Shown here piece by piece: positions 31,318 to 41,861 of a stretch of 64,000 bases of DNA (position 1 is its first letter; each line of letters opens with the position of its first letter). This DNA comes from a virus. The notes under the pieces were generated by a model, which was given only the letters and a program-made list of their open reading frames with translations, did not search any database and was not told the DNA's origin. A program made the position numbers and the translations under genes. The stretch is from the IMG/VR virus record IMGVR_UViG_3300043436_002834, positions 20,843-84,842 of that record, one strand, 5' to 3'.

Positions 31318-34300
31318 ATGGCAAAGAAATCACCAGCAGGAGGCAATACATTTAAGTCTCGTGGAACTTTTGATAAGTCACTTGTAACTGATACAAGTGA
31401 TTTTCATTTACCGGAGAATTCATGGACATATGCAAGAAATGCTATTAACAATACAAGAAAAGGAGATTTAGGTAAACTTAGTACTGAGCCGGCTAATGCT
31501 TTATGTACTTTTGCACCCTACACAATTATTGGAGCAATTCATATTGAACAAGATCAATGGTTGTTGTTTTCTACTAATAATACAGATTCTGAAATTGGTA
31601 TTTTTAAAGAAGGTAGTTGCTCCTACAGCACAGTTGTAAATGATCCTTGTCTTAATTTTAATACAGATAATCTTATTAAGGGGATTATAAGACCAACATT
31701 TAATTGTTCTTTTAATGCTTACTGGGATGACGGCAGAAATGTTTCAAGAGTACTGGATATTAAAAATGTTCCATGGAAACAAGTATGTACAACCACAAAT
31801 GGCTGCACTACATGCGTTGACACAACAGATCTTGATTGTGATAAGATAAGACTTGAGTCTTTCATAGAAACACCTTGTATTCAAATAAAAAAAGGTAAAG
31901 GTATTGGTAGCATACTTAATGGCACTTACCAAGCGCAGATTGCTTATTTAGTAGATCAGCAACGAGTAACTGACTACTTTATCCCTTCTAATGCATTAAC
32001 TTTATTTGATCATACAAATGTTAATAGCTCAATAGAATTAAATCTTAGCAACCTAGATACAAACTTTGAAGATTATGAGTTGGTATTGATATCTACAATT
32101 AATGAAAAGACTGTAGCTAGAAAGATGGGTATTTATAGTACCCGTCAAACTCAAATATCTTTTGATTACATTGATATTACTTTACCGGTAGTTCCTTTAG
32201 CAGATCTTACTATTATTACTCCGGTTCCAGATAAATCAGAAGCCATGTTTACTGTAGGAAGCTATGCATTGCGTGTAGGTCCTACAACTAAATTTGACTT
32301 TAATTACCAACCACTTGCTAATCAGATTTCAACTCTTTGGCAGTGTGTAGAATACAAAAAAGAGTATTATAAAAATGGGGGAACTAACATTGGATATATG
32401 CGAGATGAGGTCTACTCATTTTTTATCCGATGGGTGTATAACACTGGAGACAAATCTAAAAGTTACCACATTCCAGGAAGAGCAGCTGAACAATTTTATT
32501 TGACAAATGATGCGGGAGCTAATGCAGGTTTAATATCTGAAACAGCAATTTGTCCTGCAACAGTCAATGACATAGAAAGTCCTGACTATACTCCTAAAGT
32601 ATTTGAAGTTTACAATACAGCTACTATATCATCTACACCAAATACAGTATTGGCTGATGGCGGGGTTTTAGTGGCAGAAGGTAAAATGGGTTATTGGGAA
32701 TCTGTTGAGAACTATGATGACAATAATCCTATTGTTTGGAACTCAAATGTACCTGGTCATCCAGAATGGAATCTTTGCGGGCAGCCTATTAGACATCATA
32801 AATTTCCAGAGAATACTATTATTTCCGGGGGAGCCATAGATACTATTACCAATCACTATGTTGATGGTGGTGAAAAAATTAGAATCATGGGTGTTGCTTT
32901 TGATAATATTCAGCCTCCTGTAGATAATAATGGCAACCCAATTACTAATATTGTTGGGTATGAAATTCTAAGAGGAAATAGAACAGGTACTAAAAGTGTA
33001 TTGTATAAAGGTATTATCAATAACATGTTTGAATATAATGCTCCTGATTTAATTACAGGCAAAACAGCATTGTATGCTAACTATCCATTTAATGATTTAA
33101 GACCGGATCCATTTATTTCTTCTAATGCTTTACCGACTAGTTATGAACCACTTCAAGGTGGTTTAATTAACTATACACCTAATGCAGATTATAGCAAGAA
33201 ACATTTTACATTTCATTCACCAGATACAATGTTTGCAAGACCATTTTTGGTTGATGATGAAGTAAAAGTATATGGTACCTCTTATGGCACATCTAATGGT
33301 TATTATATTGAACCTGATAATCATCCAAGACATAAATTTATAACTGATATTTCTTTTGCTACATCAATTATTGTGGGTGTAGGATTTGCCATTTCTAAAA
33401 TGGTAGGTAGTAGAGATACTAAGTATGTAGGTTATCAAATAGACAGCGATCAAATATTTGCAGGAACATCTACATCACCGGGTAACGTAGTGCCTGCTGG
33501 TGCGGCTTTAACTGCAGCACAAGCTACCGCTCTAAACACATTAGGTATTCAAGGAATGACAGATGCATTTACCGGTCAGAATACCGGTTTAGCTTCTGCT
33601 ACAAGCGGTGCACAAAATGGCGCCATAGCTGCTTCTAAAGTTGCTGCGTCAATTCCTGCAACAGGTATAACATCAGGTTATGTTGAGATCTCACTTAAAG
33701 ATCAAGATGCAACACCAGGTATTTTAAAGACGGCCTTGTTGGCTTTAGGAAACCCTATGTTCCAATCATATTTAGCTGATGGTACAGATACAACTATTAA
33801 GTTAATTCAATCATTAGGATCTTGGAGACAGTATGCTGTGCAGTATCAGTCACTCTGTAGATATGAAAATTTTGCGGGTCCTGCAGCTAAAAATAGAAGA
33901 AGAAGAGTTAATGATGCAAGGTATTTAAATCCAGGTGTACAAGATTACTCAACTAACTTTATAGTAAATCACATTAACAGGAATGAAACTGTAATGTTTG
34001 ATACTACTGTAGATATTGAGAATGTACCTTCTGCTTATGCTGATGTATCCCGTCCTCCGCGTATTTCTCAATTACCAGGAGGAGCTGAGTTTAATACAAT
34101 TAACAGAAGAGCATCTTCTCACTATGTAGCTTTAAAAACAAGATTGCGTAACCAATATGGTCAATTGCAATCTATCAGACAAGTGATGGTTTCTTCTTGT
34201 GTGACTCCAATAACATACACTAAGTCACCTACTTTATTTGGAGGAGACATTTATATTGGAAAGTATTCAGAAAAAAACACTTTATACTATTTCCAACAGT

Positions 34301-36237
34301 GGTTAAATGGACAACCAGATGGTGCTGTATTTAATTACAATAAACAAAAGATGTTTGAGTGGACTGCATTTTGGATGGATACTGATCCATTTGATTTGGC
34401 TGAGTTTATTCAAAGTATTCCTACAGCTCTACAGAATGCTATTACAGGAGGTACAGTAAACTCATTCTTGGCATCATTGGTTACACCAAGCGATAAACAC
34501 TGCTTAGATAGATTAAATCCGCACAACGGACAAGCAAATGGTATATTCTTGTTAAAGAGAGCCTTTATGTATTTGTTTAATTCTGGCGTAAGAGATTTCT
34601 ATGTAGAGTCAGAGTTTAATATTGATATGCGCGATTGGCAAGATAATGTAGCAAAAAAACATTATCCAATTCTTGCAGATCTTAAAACAATGTTTGGAAT
34701 GGATTTAATTAAAGCTGATAACTATTATCAAATAGATAGAAGCTTATCTCATTCATTTATGGCAAGTCAAAAAATACCTTGGGGTATAATGCAAGAAAGA
34801 GATTATGATCCACAATTATCTGAAACTTGTTATACTAAGTTTCCTCGCAGATTACTATACTCATTACCTCAAGTTGCCGCTCAGCAAAATGTATCACTAC
34901 TTAAAAAAGATAATTGGAGAGTATTCTTACCAAATAACTTTGCTGATTATGAAAGTGCAATTACAGCTATAAAACCAATTGATAAAACAGGAGCTCTTAT
35001 TTTGTTTGAAAATCAAGCTCCTGGTTTTTTACCAGGTGTTGATGAACTACAAACTCAAGGTGGTGCCGCTGTTACTATTGGTGATGGTAAATTATTTGCA
35101 AGAAAACTTCAACAGTTATCTAACTCTGAAACATCTTATGAGTATGCTTCATGCCAAAGCAGATTGTCTGTATTAAATACCCCGGCAGGTGTCTTTTGGA
35201 TGAATCTTAATCAGGGTAAGATATTTAATTATGCAGGCGGTCTCAAAGAGATTTCACTTAAAGGAAACCGCTTTTGGTTAAACAACTATTTACCATACAA
35301 ATTACTTGAAGATTTTCCTACCTATTCGGTATTAGATAATCCTGTAGCTGGTATTGGTTGTCAGACAATTTATGATAATGAGTACAGTTTAGTTTATTTC
35401 TGTAAGAAGGATTATAAGCTAAAGAAAAATCTTCCTGTTACAGTAGAATATATTGGCGGATCTAAGTTTTTAATTAATGGCATATTTGTAGCTCAAACAG
35501 GAGATCCATTATACTTTGATGATTGCTCTTGGACATTAAGTTATGATCCTAAGATTGAAGAGTTTGTTTCATTCCATGACTGGCATCCAGATTTATCTTT
35601 AGGAGCAAAGAATACTTTCTTGACAACTAAGGATAATAGCATTTGGAATCATAACAATATCTGCAGCAAGTATTGTAATTACTATGGTAAGGATTATCCT
35701 TTTGAGGTTGAATTCCAATTAGATAATAAGTTTTCTGTAGCTACAATGCGCAATGTTGAATACTACATTGAATCATATATTTACAATCCAGAAAACTGCT
35801 ATGACCGTTTTCATGTATTAGATTATGGATTTGATGAAGCAATTGTATATAACTCAGAGCAAGTATCCGGTCTTTTAAAACTTCACTTGAGTCCTAAGAA
35901 TGATATTCCTTTGTTACTTACATTCCCTAAGATTCAGACTAATTACATTGATATTCTCTTTTCTAAAGAAGAGCAGCAATACAGATTTAATCAGTTCTGG
36001 GATGTTACAAACGACAGAGGTGAATATTCAAATGCGCAAGAAACTATATGGCAAACCGAAGATAATGGCTACATTAGAAACCTGAATCCAAATAACTTAA
36101 ACTATAATAAGCAGGAGTTTCAAAGAAAAAAATTCCGCCATTATAATAACCGAGTTATTTTAAGAAGAAGCAAAAATACTAATGTAGAAATCTTGGTAAG
36201 TTTAGCTGCAAGTAACCAGCAACTATCTCACCGATAA
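31318..36237 (+). CDS. Tail hub / stabilisation (muzzle-type) protein
   Basis: A very long, strand-rich protein of 1639 residues. The N-terminus has FDKSLVTDTSDFHLPENSWTY followed closely by ARNAINNTRKGDLGKLSTEP, a pattern I recognise from the conserved crAss-like tail stabilisation protein (P22 gp10-related), which forms the large hub or muzzle at the tip. The region near residues 15-110 looks like the beta-propeller-like start of that family. Several Gly/Tyr/Trp-rich strands follow, and a helical part lies near 820-960. The C-terminus is basic and Asn/Arg-rich (NRVILRRSKNTN). It would cap the tail and carry fibres. It is the last gene of the connector operon. Confidence 0.75.
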   Translation: MAKKSPAGGNTFKSRGTFDKSLVTDTSDFHLPENSWTYARNAINNTRKGDLGKLSTEPANALCTFAPYTIIGAIHIEQDQWLLFSTNNTDSEIGIFKEGSCSYSTVVNDPCLNFNTDNLIKGIIRPTFNCSFNAYWDDGRNVSRVLDIKNVPWKQVCTTTNGCTTCVDTTDLDCDKIRLESFIETPCIQIKKGKGIGSILNGTYQAQIAYLVDQQRVTDYFIPSNALTLFDHTNVNSSIELNLSNLDTNFEDYELVLISTINEKTVARKMGIYSTRQTQISFDYIDITLPVVPLADLTIITPVPDKSEAMFTVGSYALRVGPTTKFDFNYQPLANQISTLWQCVEYKKEYYKNGGTNIGYMRDEVYSFFIRWVYNTGDKSKSYHIPGRAAEQFYLTNDAGANAGLISETAICPATVNDIESPDYTPKVFEVYNTATISSTPNTVLADGGVLVAEGKMGYWESVENYDDNNPIVWNSNVPGHPEWNLCGQPIRHHKFPENTIISGGAIDTITNHYVDGGEKIRIMGVAFDNIQPPVDNNGNPITNIVGYEILRGNRTGTKSVLYKGIINNMFEYNAPDLITGKTALYANYPFNDLRPDPFISSNALPTSYEPLQGGLINYTPNADYSKKHFTFHSPDTMFARPFLVDDEVKVYGTSYGTSNGYYIEPDNHPRHKFITDISFATSIIVGVGFAISKMVGSRDTKYVGYQIDSDQIFAGTSTSPGNVVPAGAALTAAQATALNTLGIQGMTDAFTGQNTGLASATSGAQNGAIAASKVAASIPATGITSGYVEISLKDQDATPGILKTALLALGNPMFQSYLADGTDTTIKLIQSLGSWRQYAVQYQSLCRYENFAGPAAKNRRRRVNDARYLNPGVQDYSTNFIVNHINRNETVMFDTTVDIENVPSAYADVSRPPRISQLPGGAEFNTINRRASSHYVALKTRLRNQYGQLQSIRQVMVSSCVTPITYTKSPTLFGGDIYIGKYSEKNTLYYFQQWLNGQPDGAVFNYNKQKMFEWTAFWMDTDPFDLAEFIQSIPTALQNAITGGTVNSFLASLVTPSDKHCLDRLNPHNGQANGIFLLKRAFMYLFNSGVRDFYVESEFNIDMRDWQDNVAKKHYPILADLKTMFGMDLIKADNYYQIDRSLSHSFMASQKIPWGIMQERDYDPQLSETCYTKFPRRLLYSLPQVAAQQNVSLLKKDNWRVFLPNNFADYESAITAIKPIDKTGALILFENQAPGFLPGVDELQTQGGAAVTIGDGKLFARKLQQLSNSETSYEYASCQSRLSVLNTPAGVFWMNLNQGKIFNYAGGLKEISLKGNRFWLNNYLPYKLLEDFPTYSVLDNPVAGIGCQTIYDNEYSLVYFCKKDYKLKKNLPVTVEYIGGSKFLINGIFVAQTGDPLYFDDCSWTLSYDPKIEEFVSFHDWHPDLSLGAKNTFLTTKDNSIWNHNNICSKYCNYYGKDYPFEVEFQLDNKFSVATMRNVEYYIESYIYNPENCYDRFHVLDYGFDEAIVYNSEQVSGLLKLHLSPKNDIPLLLTFPKIQTNYIDILFSKEEQQYRFNQFWDVTNDRGEYSNAQETIWQTEDNGYIRNLNPNNLNYNKQEFQRKKFRHYNNRVILRRSKNTNVEILVSLAASNQQLSHR

Positions 36238-36268
36238 ACATTTAATAGTTAAGATAAATAAATTTTTT

Positions 36269-36279
36269 TTTGTATATTA
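36269..36279 (+). promoter_or_regulatory. Candidate promoter motif TTTGTATATTA
   Basis: A run of T followed by TTTGTATATTACAAG lies 22 bases before the ATG at 36299. It is nearly identical to the element at 2567, including the T-run ahead, and could start the internal-protein operon. The flanking 61-base gap holds nothing else recognisable. Confidence 0.4.
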
Positions 36280-36298
36280 CAAGTATAACCAATATAAA

Positions 36299-39200
36299 AT
36301 GGAGAATCCGCAAGCACAAATGCCACAAGGGCAACCAGGTCCAGCTCAACAAGGAGGGGATGATCAAATGCAGCAAATTATGCAATATGTACAGCAATCT
36401 GTACAGCAAGGTGCACAACCTGTTGATGTTGCAATACAATTAATTCAACAAGGAGCACAGCCTGAAATGATCATGCAAGTGTTTGTTCAAATGGGTATGC
36501 CGGAAGATCAAGCGCGTGAGGCTATAGAAACTGCAATGGAAGGTGGGCAACCTATGCCTGCTACAGGAGAAGGTGATCAATTAGAAGATGCTAGTAATCC
36601 GGATGCAGAAATGGCTGAAGAAGGTGATATGCCTGTAGATCAACCAGGTGATTTGGCTCAACAAATGGCATTTGGAGGTTCTCCCAGACGCGCACTTAAA
36701 AAGTATGCAAATGGTGCTGCAGTAGATCCTAATCAAGAATTGCAATCAGTAATGCAGCAGGTTCAAGAAATGATGGATGGTGGTGCTGATGCTAGACAAG
36801 TAATGCAACAAATTCAAGCGGCTGCACAACAAGGACAAATCAGCCCTGAAGTTGCTACATCTGTAATGGAGCAATTACAAGGAATGCAACAAGCAGAAAA
36901 CCCACAAGGTTCTGATGCGGCAATGATGGCTCAATCACAAGATCCTCAACAAATGGATCCTAACATGGCTGTACCAGATTCTCCAATGATGAAGTTTGGT
37001 GGGAATCTTAAAAAGCTTATGTCTAAAGCTTATGGAGGTAACATGACTCCACCAAGCATTGACTCTAAAACATATGCTCAAGATAGAGCTGCTATGTTTG
37101 TAGGAGCTGTAAAGAACAATGCATTTAAATCAACTTTAGATGATGAGTTTCCTAGTCTTGTTGGAAATAAAATGGCTTACGGTGGAGATATTCCTAAAGC
37201 TGTAGATGGCTTTGATGTAACTAAATATAAAACAGCGGATGAAGCTGAATTAGCAGCTTACCGTTATAGAAATACATTAGCTCCGGAAGAACAAGCTAAG
37301 TTTGATGTAGGAGCTACATTAAAGAATTGGAAACAACCAGAGCCTACTTATGAAGCAGGTAAAAATTATCAATATGATCCTGCTACTAAAAGTTGGAAAG
37401 CAGCAGAAACACCCGCTGCTAATACAGTTCAAGCTAACAGCCAATTAAATCCTGTAGGTTATCCTAATCCTAATATGGGATTGTATGGTAATTTGTATGC
37501 AGGTGCATCACCGTTTGCAAGATTACTTGCTAATAGCGGTAATTACAATTTAGATCCAAGAATTACTGGAGCTAATCTACCTGGAGGAATGAGCGCTCAA
37601 CAGTTTTTAGGAGCTGCTGGCCCTAATGGTTTAGTACCGGGTATGTCAGGAACAATTGGTGATCAAACTTGGAGAATCGGTGAAGCAGAAAAATTCAAAG
37701 AAGGCAGTATTTGGAAAGGCAACCGTAGAAAAGGTGTGCGCTATCAAATTGATTGGGGTTCACAAGCGGCAATGAATCCTAATGCACCACAACCTGCAAT
37801 GGGACCGCAAAATCAACCAGTAGTTGGTCCACAAAATCAACCAGCGCCTGCACCTGCCGCAGCACCTACTGCTCCAGTTGTACCTTCTGTTCCAACAGCA
37901 CCTGTTTCTCCTGCAGCAGCAACTCCTGCAGTTTCTTCAACAACTTCGGTTCCTGCTGCGGCACCTCCAACTAATCCATATTTTCCTGGAGAAAATCCGG
38001 CAGATGATGCAGGCTGGGGTTTACCAAGCAATGTACAACCTAATAACTATTTTGCTGGAGAAAATCCATCTGATGATTCTGGGTGGGGTTTACCAAAAGA
38101 TCCTAATGCACCGGTTACACAAAGTGTTAATCCATCTATGGTTAATTCAAATCCTGCTCCTGATAACCCAATGAATGTTAATTCTCAGTTTGCTCAAAAT
38201 TATATTAATTCGGCATATGGGGATATACGTTCTGATTTAACAGGAACAGATCAACAGGCTTTAGACCAATTAATTACTAATGGTGCAAATCAGAATCAAA
38301 TTGATGAAAGTGTAACAGCCATTTTAAATAACCGTAACTTAAATCTTTCTCAAGCCAATCAAAATGCTATGCAGCCGCCTGTTGAAGAATTTCCATCTTT
38401 AGCAACAGCTCCAACTGCAGTTAATACAGCAGATCAAACATTAGTTAATCCTGCAACTACAGATGTAATTAATCCATCTAGTGAAGTAAATCCTGTAGAT
38501 CAAAATGTTCAGCCTCAAGCTGTTTTGCCACAAGCTACTCAGTTAGCTGCTGCACCAGCATCTCCTAGGATTACTGTACCTCCAGTTAAACCAAAACCGG
38601 TAAGTCAAAATCCCCCAGTTACTCCGCCTACTACTCCTAAAAAAGGAAATAATCCTTGGGATCAAGATAAATCAAGCAACTGGTATGTTCCTAAAAATGA
38701 TGACGCTGGTTTTGCTGAATTTAAAAAAACTAATCCTAAAATTCCAAATCCTAATGCTCCTCGTTGGGGTAAAGGTGGAACTGAGGAACAATTAAAAGCG
38801 GCACATTTACAAGCTATTAAAAATGCTCAAACCCGAATGGCCACATTTAATAGTCAACAACAAAAGCAACAACAAGCTAATCGTAACTCAAATGCTAATT
38901 TAAATAGCTATGGTTATGGTGGAGGAGTTGATCCAGCTGCTTTAGAAAATGCAGTTGCATTAATTAATCGTGCATTTGGGGGTATGATTCCAAGAGCTGA
39001 CAATGGATTAAATCTTGGTACCCAGGATACAGACACCAATAATATTCCAGATTATTTGCAGTTTAATACTTGGCAAGAGGCTAATCCTGACAAAGGATCT
39101 ATAGAAGCATCTAATGCCCAAAAATTAAATATTGACTGGAATGCTGCAGGTGACATGTATATGAGTGGTGCGGGTAGACTTACTAACTTTATGAATAAAG

Positions 39201-39484
39201 CTAGAGCAAATGATCCAAATAGGACTAATGCTAAGTATTCTGCATTGAACACTGCTTCTAATACTTATGATCAAATGAAGCAAGGTCTTTATGATCAAGC
39301 TGGTAATTTTATTCCTAATGATATTGGAAACCAAGTTTTAAATCCTACTAATACTTACTATAGTAATCAAAGACCTATTTTTGCATACGGTGGTAAAGTG
39401 TATGAAATTGGTGGCGATGTTGAGTTGGATGACAATGAAATGCAAGAACTTGCTGCCGCAGGATTTAAATTTTCAAGAATTTAA
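36299..39484 (+). CDS. Gln/Asn/Pro-rich internal virion protein (1061 aa)
   Basis: A 1061-residue low-complexity protein. The first 230 residues are Gln/Met/Pro-rich with helical QQIMQYVQQSVQQGAQP repeats, the middle (about 480-800) is Pro/Ala/Asn-rich and contains a duplicated NPYFPGENPADDAGWGLP / NNYFAGENPSDDSGWGLP unit, and the C-terminus is helical. A short motif with GG between an aromatic and a basic or polar segment is repeated (AFGGSPRR, KFGGNLKK, AYGGNMTPP, AYGGDIPK, AFGGMIPR, AYGGKVYE). The protein is probably packed in the head or tail. It resembles no enzyme. It is the first member of a six-gene giant-protein operon. Confidence 0.65.
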   Translation: MENPQAQMPQGQPGPAQQGGDDQMQQIMQYVQQSVQQGAQPVDVAIQLIQQGAQPEMIMQVFVQMGMPEDQAREAIETAMEGGQPMPATGEGDQLEDASNPDAEMAEEGDMPVDQPGDLAQQMAFGGSPRRALKKYANGAAVDPNQELQSVMQQVQEMMDGGADARQVMQQIQAAAQQGQISPEVATSVMEQLQGMQQAENPQGSDAAMMAQSQDPQQMDPNMAVPDSPMMKFGGNLKKLMSKAYGGNMTPPSIDSKTYAQDRAAMFVGAVKNNAFKSTLDDEFPSLVGNKMAYGGDIPKAVDGFDVTKYKTADEAELAAYRYRNTLAPEEQAKFDVGATLKNWKQPEPTYEAGKNYQYDPATKSWKAAETPAANTVQANSQLNPVGYPNPNMGLYGNLYAGASPFARLLANSGNYNLDPRITGANLPGGMSAQQFLGAAGPNGLVPGMSGTIGDQTWRIGEAEKFKEGSIWKGNRRKGVRYQIDWGSQAAMNPNAPQPAMGPQNQPVVGPQNQPAPAPAAAPTAPVVPSVPTAPVSPAAATPAVSSTTSVPAAAPPTNPYFPGENPADDAGWGLPSNVQPNNYFAGENPSDDSGWGLPKDPNAPVTQSVNPSMVNSNPAPDNPMNVNSQFAQNYINSAYGDIRSDLTGTDQQALDQLITNGANQNQIDESVTAILNNRNLNLSQANQNAMQPPVEEFPSLATAPTAVNTADQTLVNPATTDVINPSSEVNPVDQNVQPQAVLPQATQLAAAPASPRITVPPVKPKPVSQNPPVTPPTTPKKGNNPWDQDKSSNWYVPKNDDAGFAEFKKTNPKIPNPNAPRWGKGGTEEQLKAAHLQAIKNAQTRMATFNSQQQKQQQANRNSNANLNSYGYGGGVDPAALENAVALINRAFGGMIPRADNGLNLGTQDTDTNNIPDYLQFNTWQEANPDKGSIEASNAQKLNIDWNAAGDMYMSGAGRLTNFMNKARANDPNRTNAKYSALNTASNTYDQMKQGLYDQAGNFIPNDIGNQVLNPTNTYYSNQRPIFAYGGKVYEIGGDVELDDNEMQELAAAGFKFSRI

Positions 39485-39486
39485 TT

Positions 39487-41814
39487 ATGGCTAGATATAC
39501 AATAACAGGATTCCCGGAGCAAGCCGTTCCTAAAGTTACTACATCTAAAACACTAGGTGCAGTAAATAGAAAGGTAGCTAATGTAGAAGCTGAGAAGGGA
39601 GAGACCGTAGTAACAAACATGAGTAGAGGATTGAACAACATCTTTGAAATGTATGGTATTGGGGGGAAGAAACACAGTCAAGGGGGAACACCTTTGGCAT
39701 TGCCAACTGATGAAGGAAAGGATACTGACGGCACATCTTTTATCTTTAGTGATAACAAAAGGATGATAGTAAAAGACCCTGCAATTTTGGAATACTTTGG
39801 GGTTGACCCAAAGAAGCCAAAAACATTTGCGGGTATTTCTAAATCATGGTTGGATGCTATTAATAAGTCTAAGGAAATTATAATTAGCGACACTGCAGAT
39901 AAAGTTGCCAAAAAATCTGCTGAGATGAGTATGGACAATGCTGCATTTAAGATTGCAGCTTTGAAGTTATTGCAAGAATCTAGAAAAGGATTTAAAGAAG
40001 GAATTCCTAACGGGTTATCTCCATTCTTTGACAAACTCAAGATTGATCCAAATGAGATGTTTGCAATGAATCAACAAGAAGCCGACAACACTAACCAAGC
40101 TGTAGCTATGGCTATGGGTGGTGCAGCAAGAGAATTTGCATCTATGCAAGGGGATTATCCTTTCCCTTCTCTCTCTATGGGTGGAGAGTTACCTAGGTAT
40201 GATAAAGCAGGAGCTGTAACACCAGAAAATAATGCTGCAAAAACACCTCCTGCTGAAGGTACAACACCACCGGCAGAAGGTCCACAGCTTACTTGGGGTA
40301 CAGCAGATCCAAAATCTAAAAAGCAGTATGATTATATTATTAATGTACTATCTAAGAATGATAAATTCAAAGAAGCATTATATAAAGAATATCAGAACGC
40401 GGCTAATCAAAAAGAAAACTGGGGTAGAGGTTACAATGCTCAATTTGATAAAGATCCTAAGAATAAAGAAAAGGTAGTTAGAAAATCACCTGAAGAAGTA
40501 TTCCAAGATTATCTTGAATTCCAAAAAAGAAACTTAATGTTTAAGTCTCATGGATTAAATGTAGCAGGTACTGCACAAAATCCAGAAAGAGATAAAAACG
40601 GTAATCTAACTGTATCTAATAAAGATATTAAAGCTTGGGGTGAACAATATGGAGTTCCGCTTCCTAATATGGATAAAGCAACACAAGAACAGCTTTCGTT
40701 TATTGCATTTGAGAACTTGTCTAAAAACAGAGATGTTTATGATCAAGAATTAAAAGATGTAATGAAACCATTTGGTACTAACCCTGTTGGTATGGCTGAT
40801 GAAGTAGTTGCTGGATCAGGAGGTAAAAAAGGAGTTATTTCTAAAGCCGATGGTGCATATACAAATACTACAGCAGGAGAGATATCTTATTTTACAGAAC
40901 CAGAGCCAACTGAACCATGTCCACCATGTCCTGATGGAACAGTAAGAGAAAGATTAGCAAGTGGTGTATGTCCGCCTTGTGAGCCTCCTCAAGAAGTTCC
41001 TGGTCAGCAAAAACCGCCAGCATACAAAGGTTTGGCTCAAACAACACCTCTTGTTAATCCTTATGGCTTTAGAAGAGAAGATATTGCTGCTTTAAACAGA
41101 GCAACTCAAGCTAGATTTGAGATTCCTGAATTACATCCTTGGGCTAAGTCTGCAGAAGCTGTTATGCCGGATCGCGCATACTATTCTCCAGAAAGAACAA
41201 TTGCAGCTAAGAATGAGCAATTAAATCAAATGATGCAAGGAGTAAGTGCATTTGGTTCAGCTCAAGGCGCTGGTGCCACTGCTATGGCTTTAAGTGGTCA
41301 AGCTTATGGTGATGTAGCAAATGCTATTAGTGATTATGCTGATAAAAATGTTGGAGTCTTTAATGCTGGAGAAAACTACAATACTCAAATTGCTAATGCA
41401 GTAAATGAAAAGAATGCGCAGTTAGCTACAAACATGTATGACAAAGAAAATATCTTAAAGCAAAGTTTAGCTAATTCAATTAGTGCTGCTAAAGATAAGA
41501 TTGTACAATTGTCTAACCAAGCATTTACTAATGCATCAAACATTTATAATTTAAATACCACTAATGAGAACTTCAAGAAGGATCCATTTACCGGACTTAT
41601 TTATAAAATGAATGACAAGGCAATTACACCAAATACAGCAACAACTAAAGATTTTGGTGAAGAGTTTAATGAGTTTGCTAAATCAGTTCCTACAGTTAAT
41701 CCTGATTTACAAATGAAAGCATTCTTGGCATATAAATCTGGTAAGTATCAAATTGAACCGGATGATAATGTGACTAAAGCAGGTGAGCTGGACAACACCA
41801 ATGTTCGGTCTTAA
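39487..41814 (+). CDS. Internal virion protein (775 aa), conserved N-terminus
   Basis: A 775-residue protein. The N-terminal 90 residues include EAEKGETVVTNMSRG, KKHSQGGTPLALPTDEGKD and FIFSDNKRMIVKD, a pattern (GETV, HxQGGTPLxLP, IFSD) I know from a conserved virion-associated protein of crAss-like and other Bacteroidota phages. Two GG-centred motifs (MAMGGAAREFAS, LSMGGELPRYD) recall the preceding gene. A Pro-rich section with CPPCPDG and CPPCEPP lies near residues 480-510, and the last 250 residues are helical and Gln/Asn-rich. Likely ejected or structural internal protein. Separated from the next gene by a 47-base gap. Confidence 0.7.
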   Translation: MARYTITGFPEQAVPKVTTSKTLGAVNRKVANVEAEKGETVVTNMSRGLNNIFEMYGIGGKKHSQGGTPLALPTDEGKDTDGTSFIFSDNKRMIVKDPAILEYFGVDPKKPKTFAGISKSWLDAINKSKEIIISDTADKVAKKSAEMSMDNAAFKIAALKLLQESRKGFKEGIPNGLSPFFDKLKIDPNEMFAMNQQEADNTNQAVAMAMGGAAREFASMQGDYPFPSLSMGGELPRYDKAGAVTPENNAAKTPPAEGTTPPAEGPQLTWGTADPKSKKQYDYIINVLSKNDKFKEALYKEYQNAANQKENWGRGYNAQFDKDPKNKEKVVRKSPEEVFQDYLEFQKRNLMFKSHGLNVAGTAQNPERDKNGNLTVSNKDIKAWGEQYGVPLPNMDKATQEQLSFIAFENLSKNRDVYDQELKDVMKPFGTNPVGMADEVVAGSGGKKGVISKADGAYTNTTAGEISYFTEPEPTEPCPPCPDGTVRERLASGVCPPCEPPQEVPGQQKPPAYKGLAQTTPLVNPYGFRREDIAALNRATQARFEIPELHPWAKSAEAVMPDRAYYSPERTIAAKNEQLNQMMQGVSAFGSAQGAGATAMALSGQAYGDVANAISDYADKNVGVFNAGENYNTQIANAVNEKNAQLATNMYDKENILKQSLANSISAAKDKIVQLSNQAFTNASNIYNLNTTNENFKKDPFTGLIYKMNDKAITPNTATTKDFGEEFNEFAKSVPTVNPDLQMKAFLAYKSGKYQIEPDDNVTKAGELDNTNVRS

Positions 41815-41861
41815 CTAATTTTTGTTTATCATATATTTAATACATTTACAAATAAAAAAGA

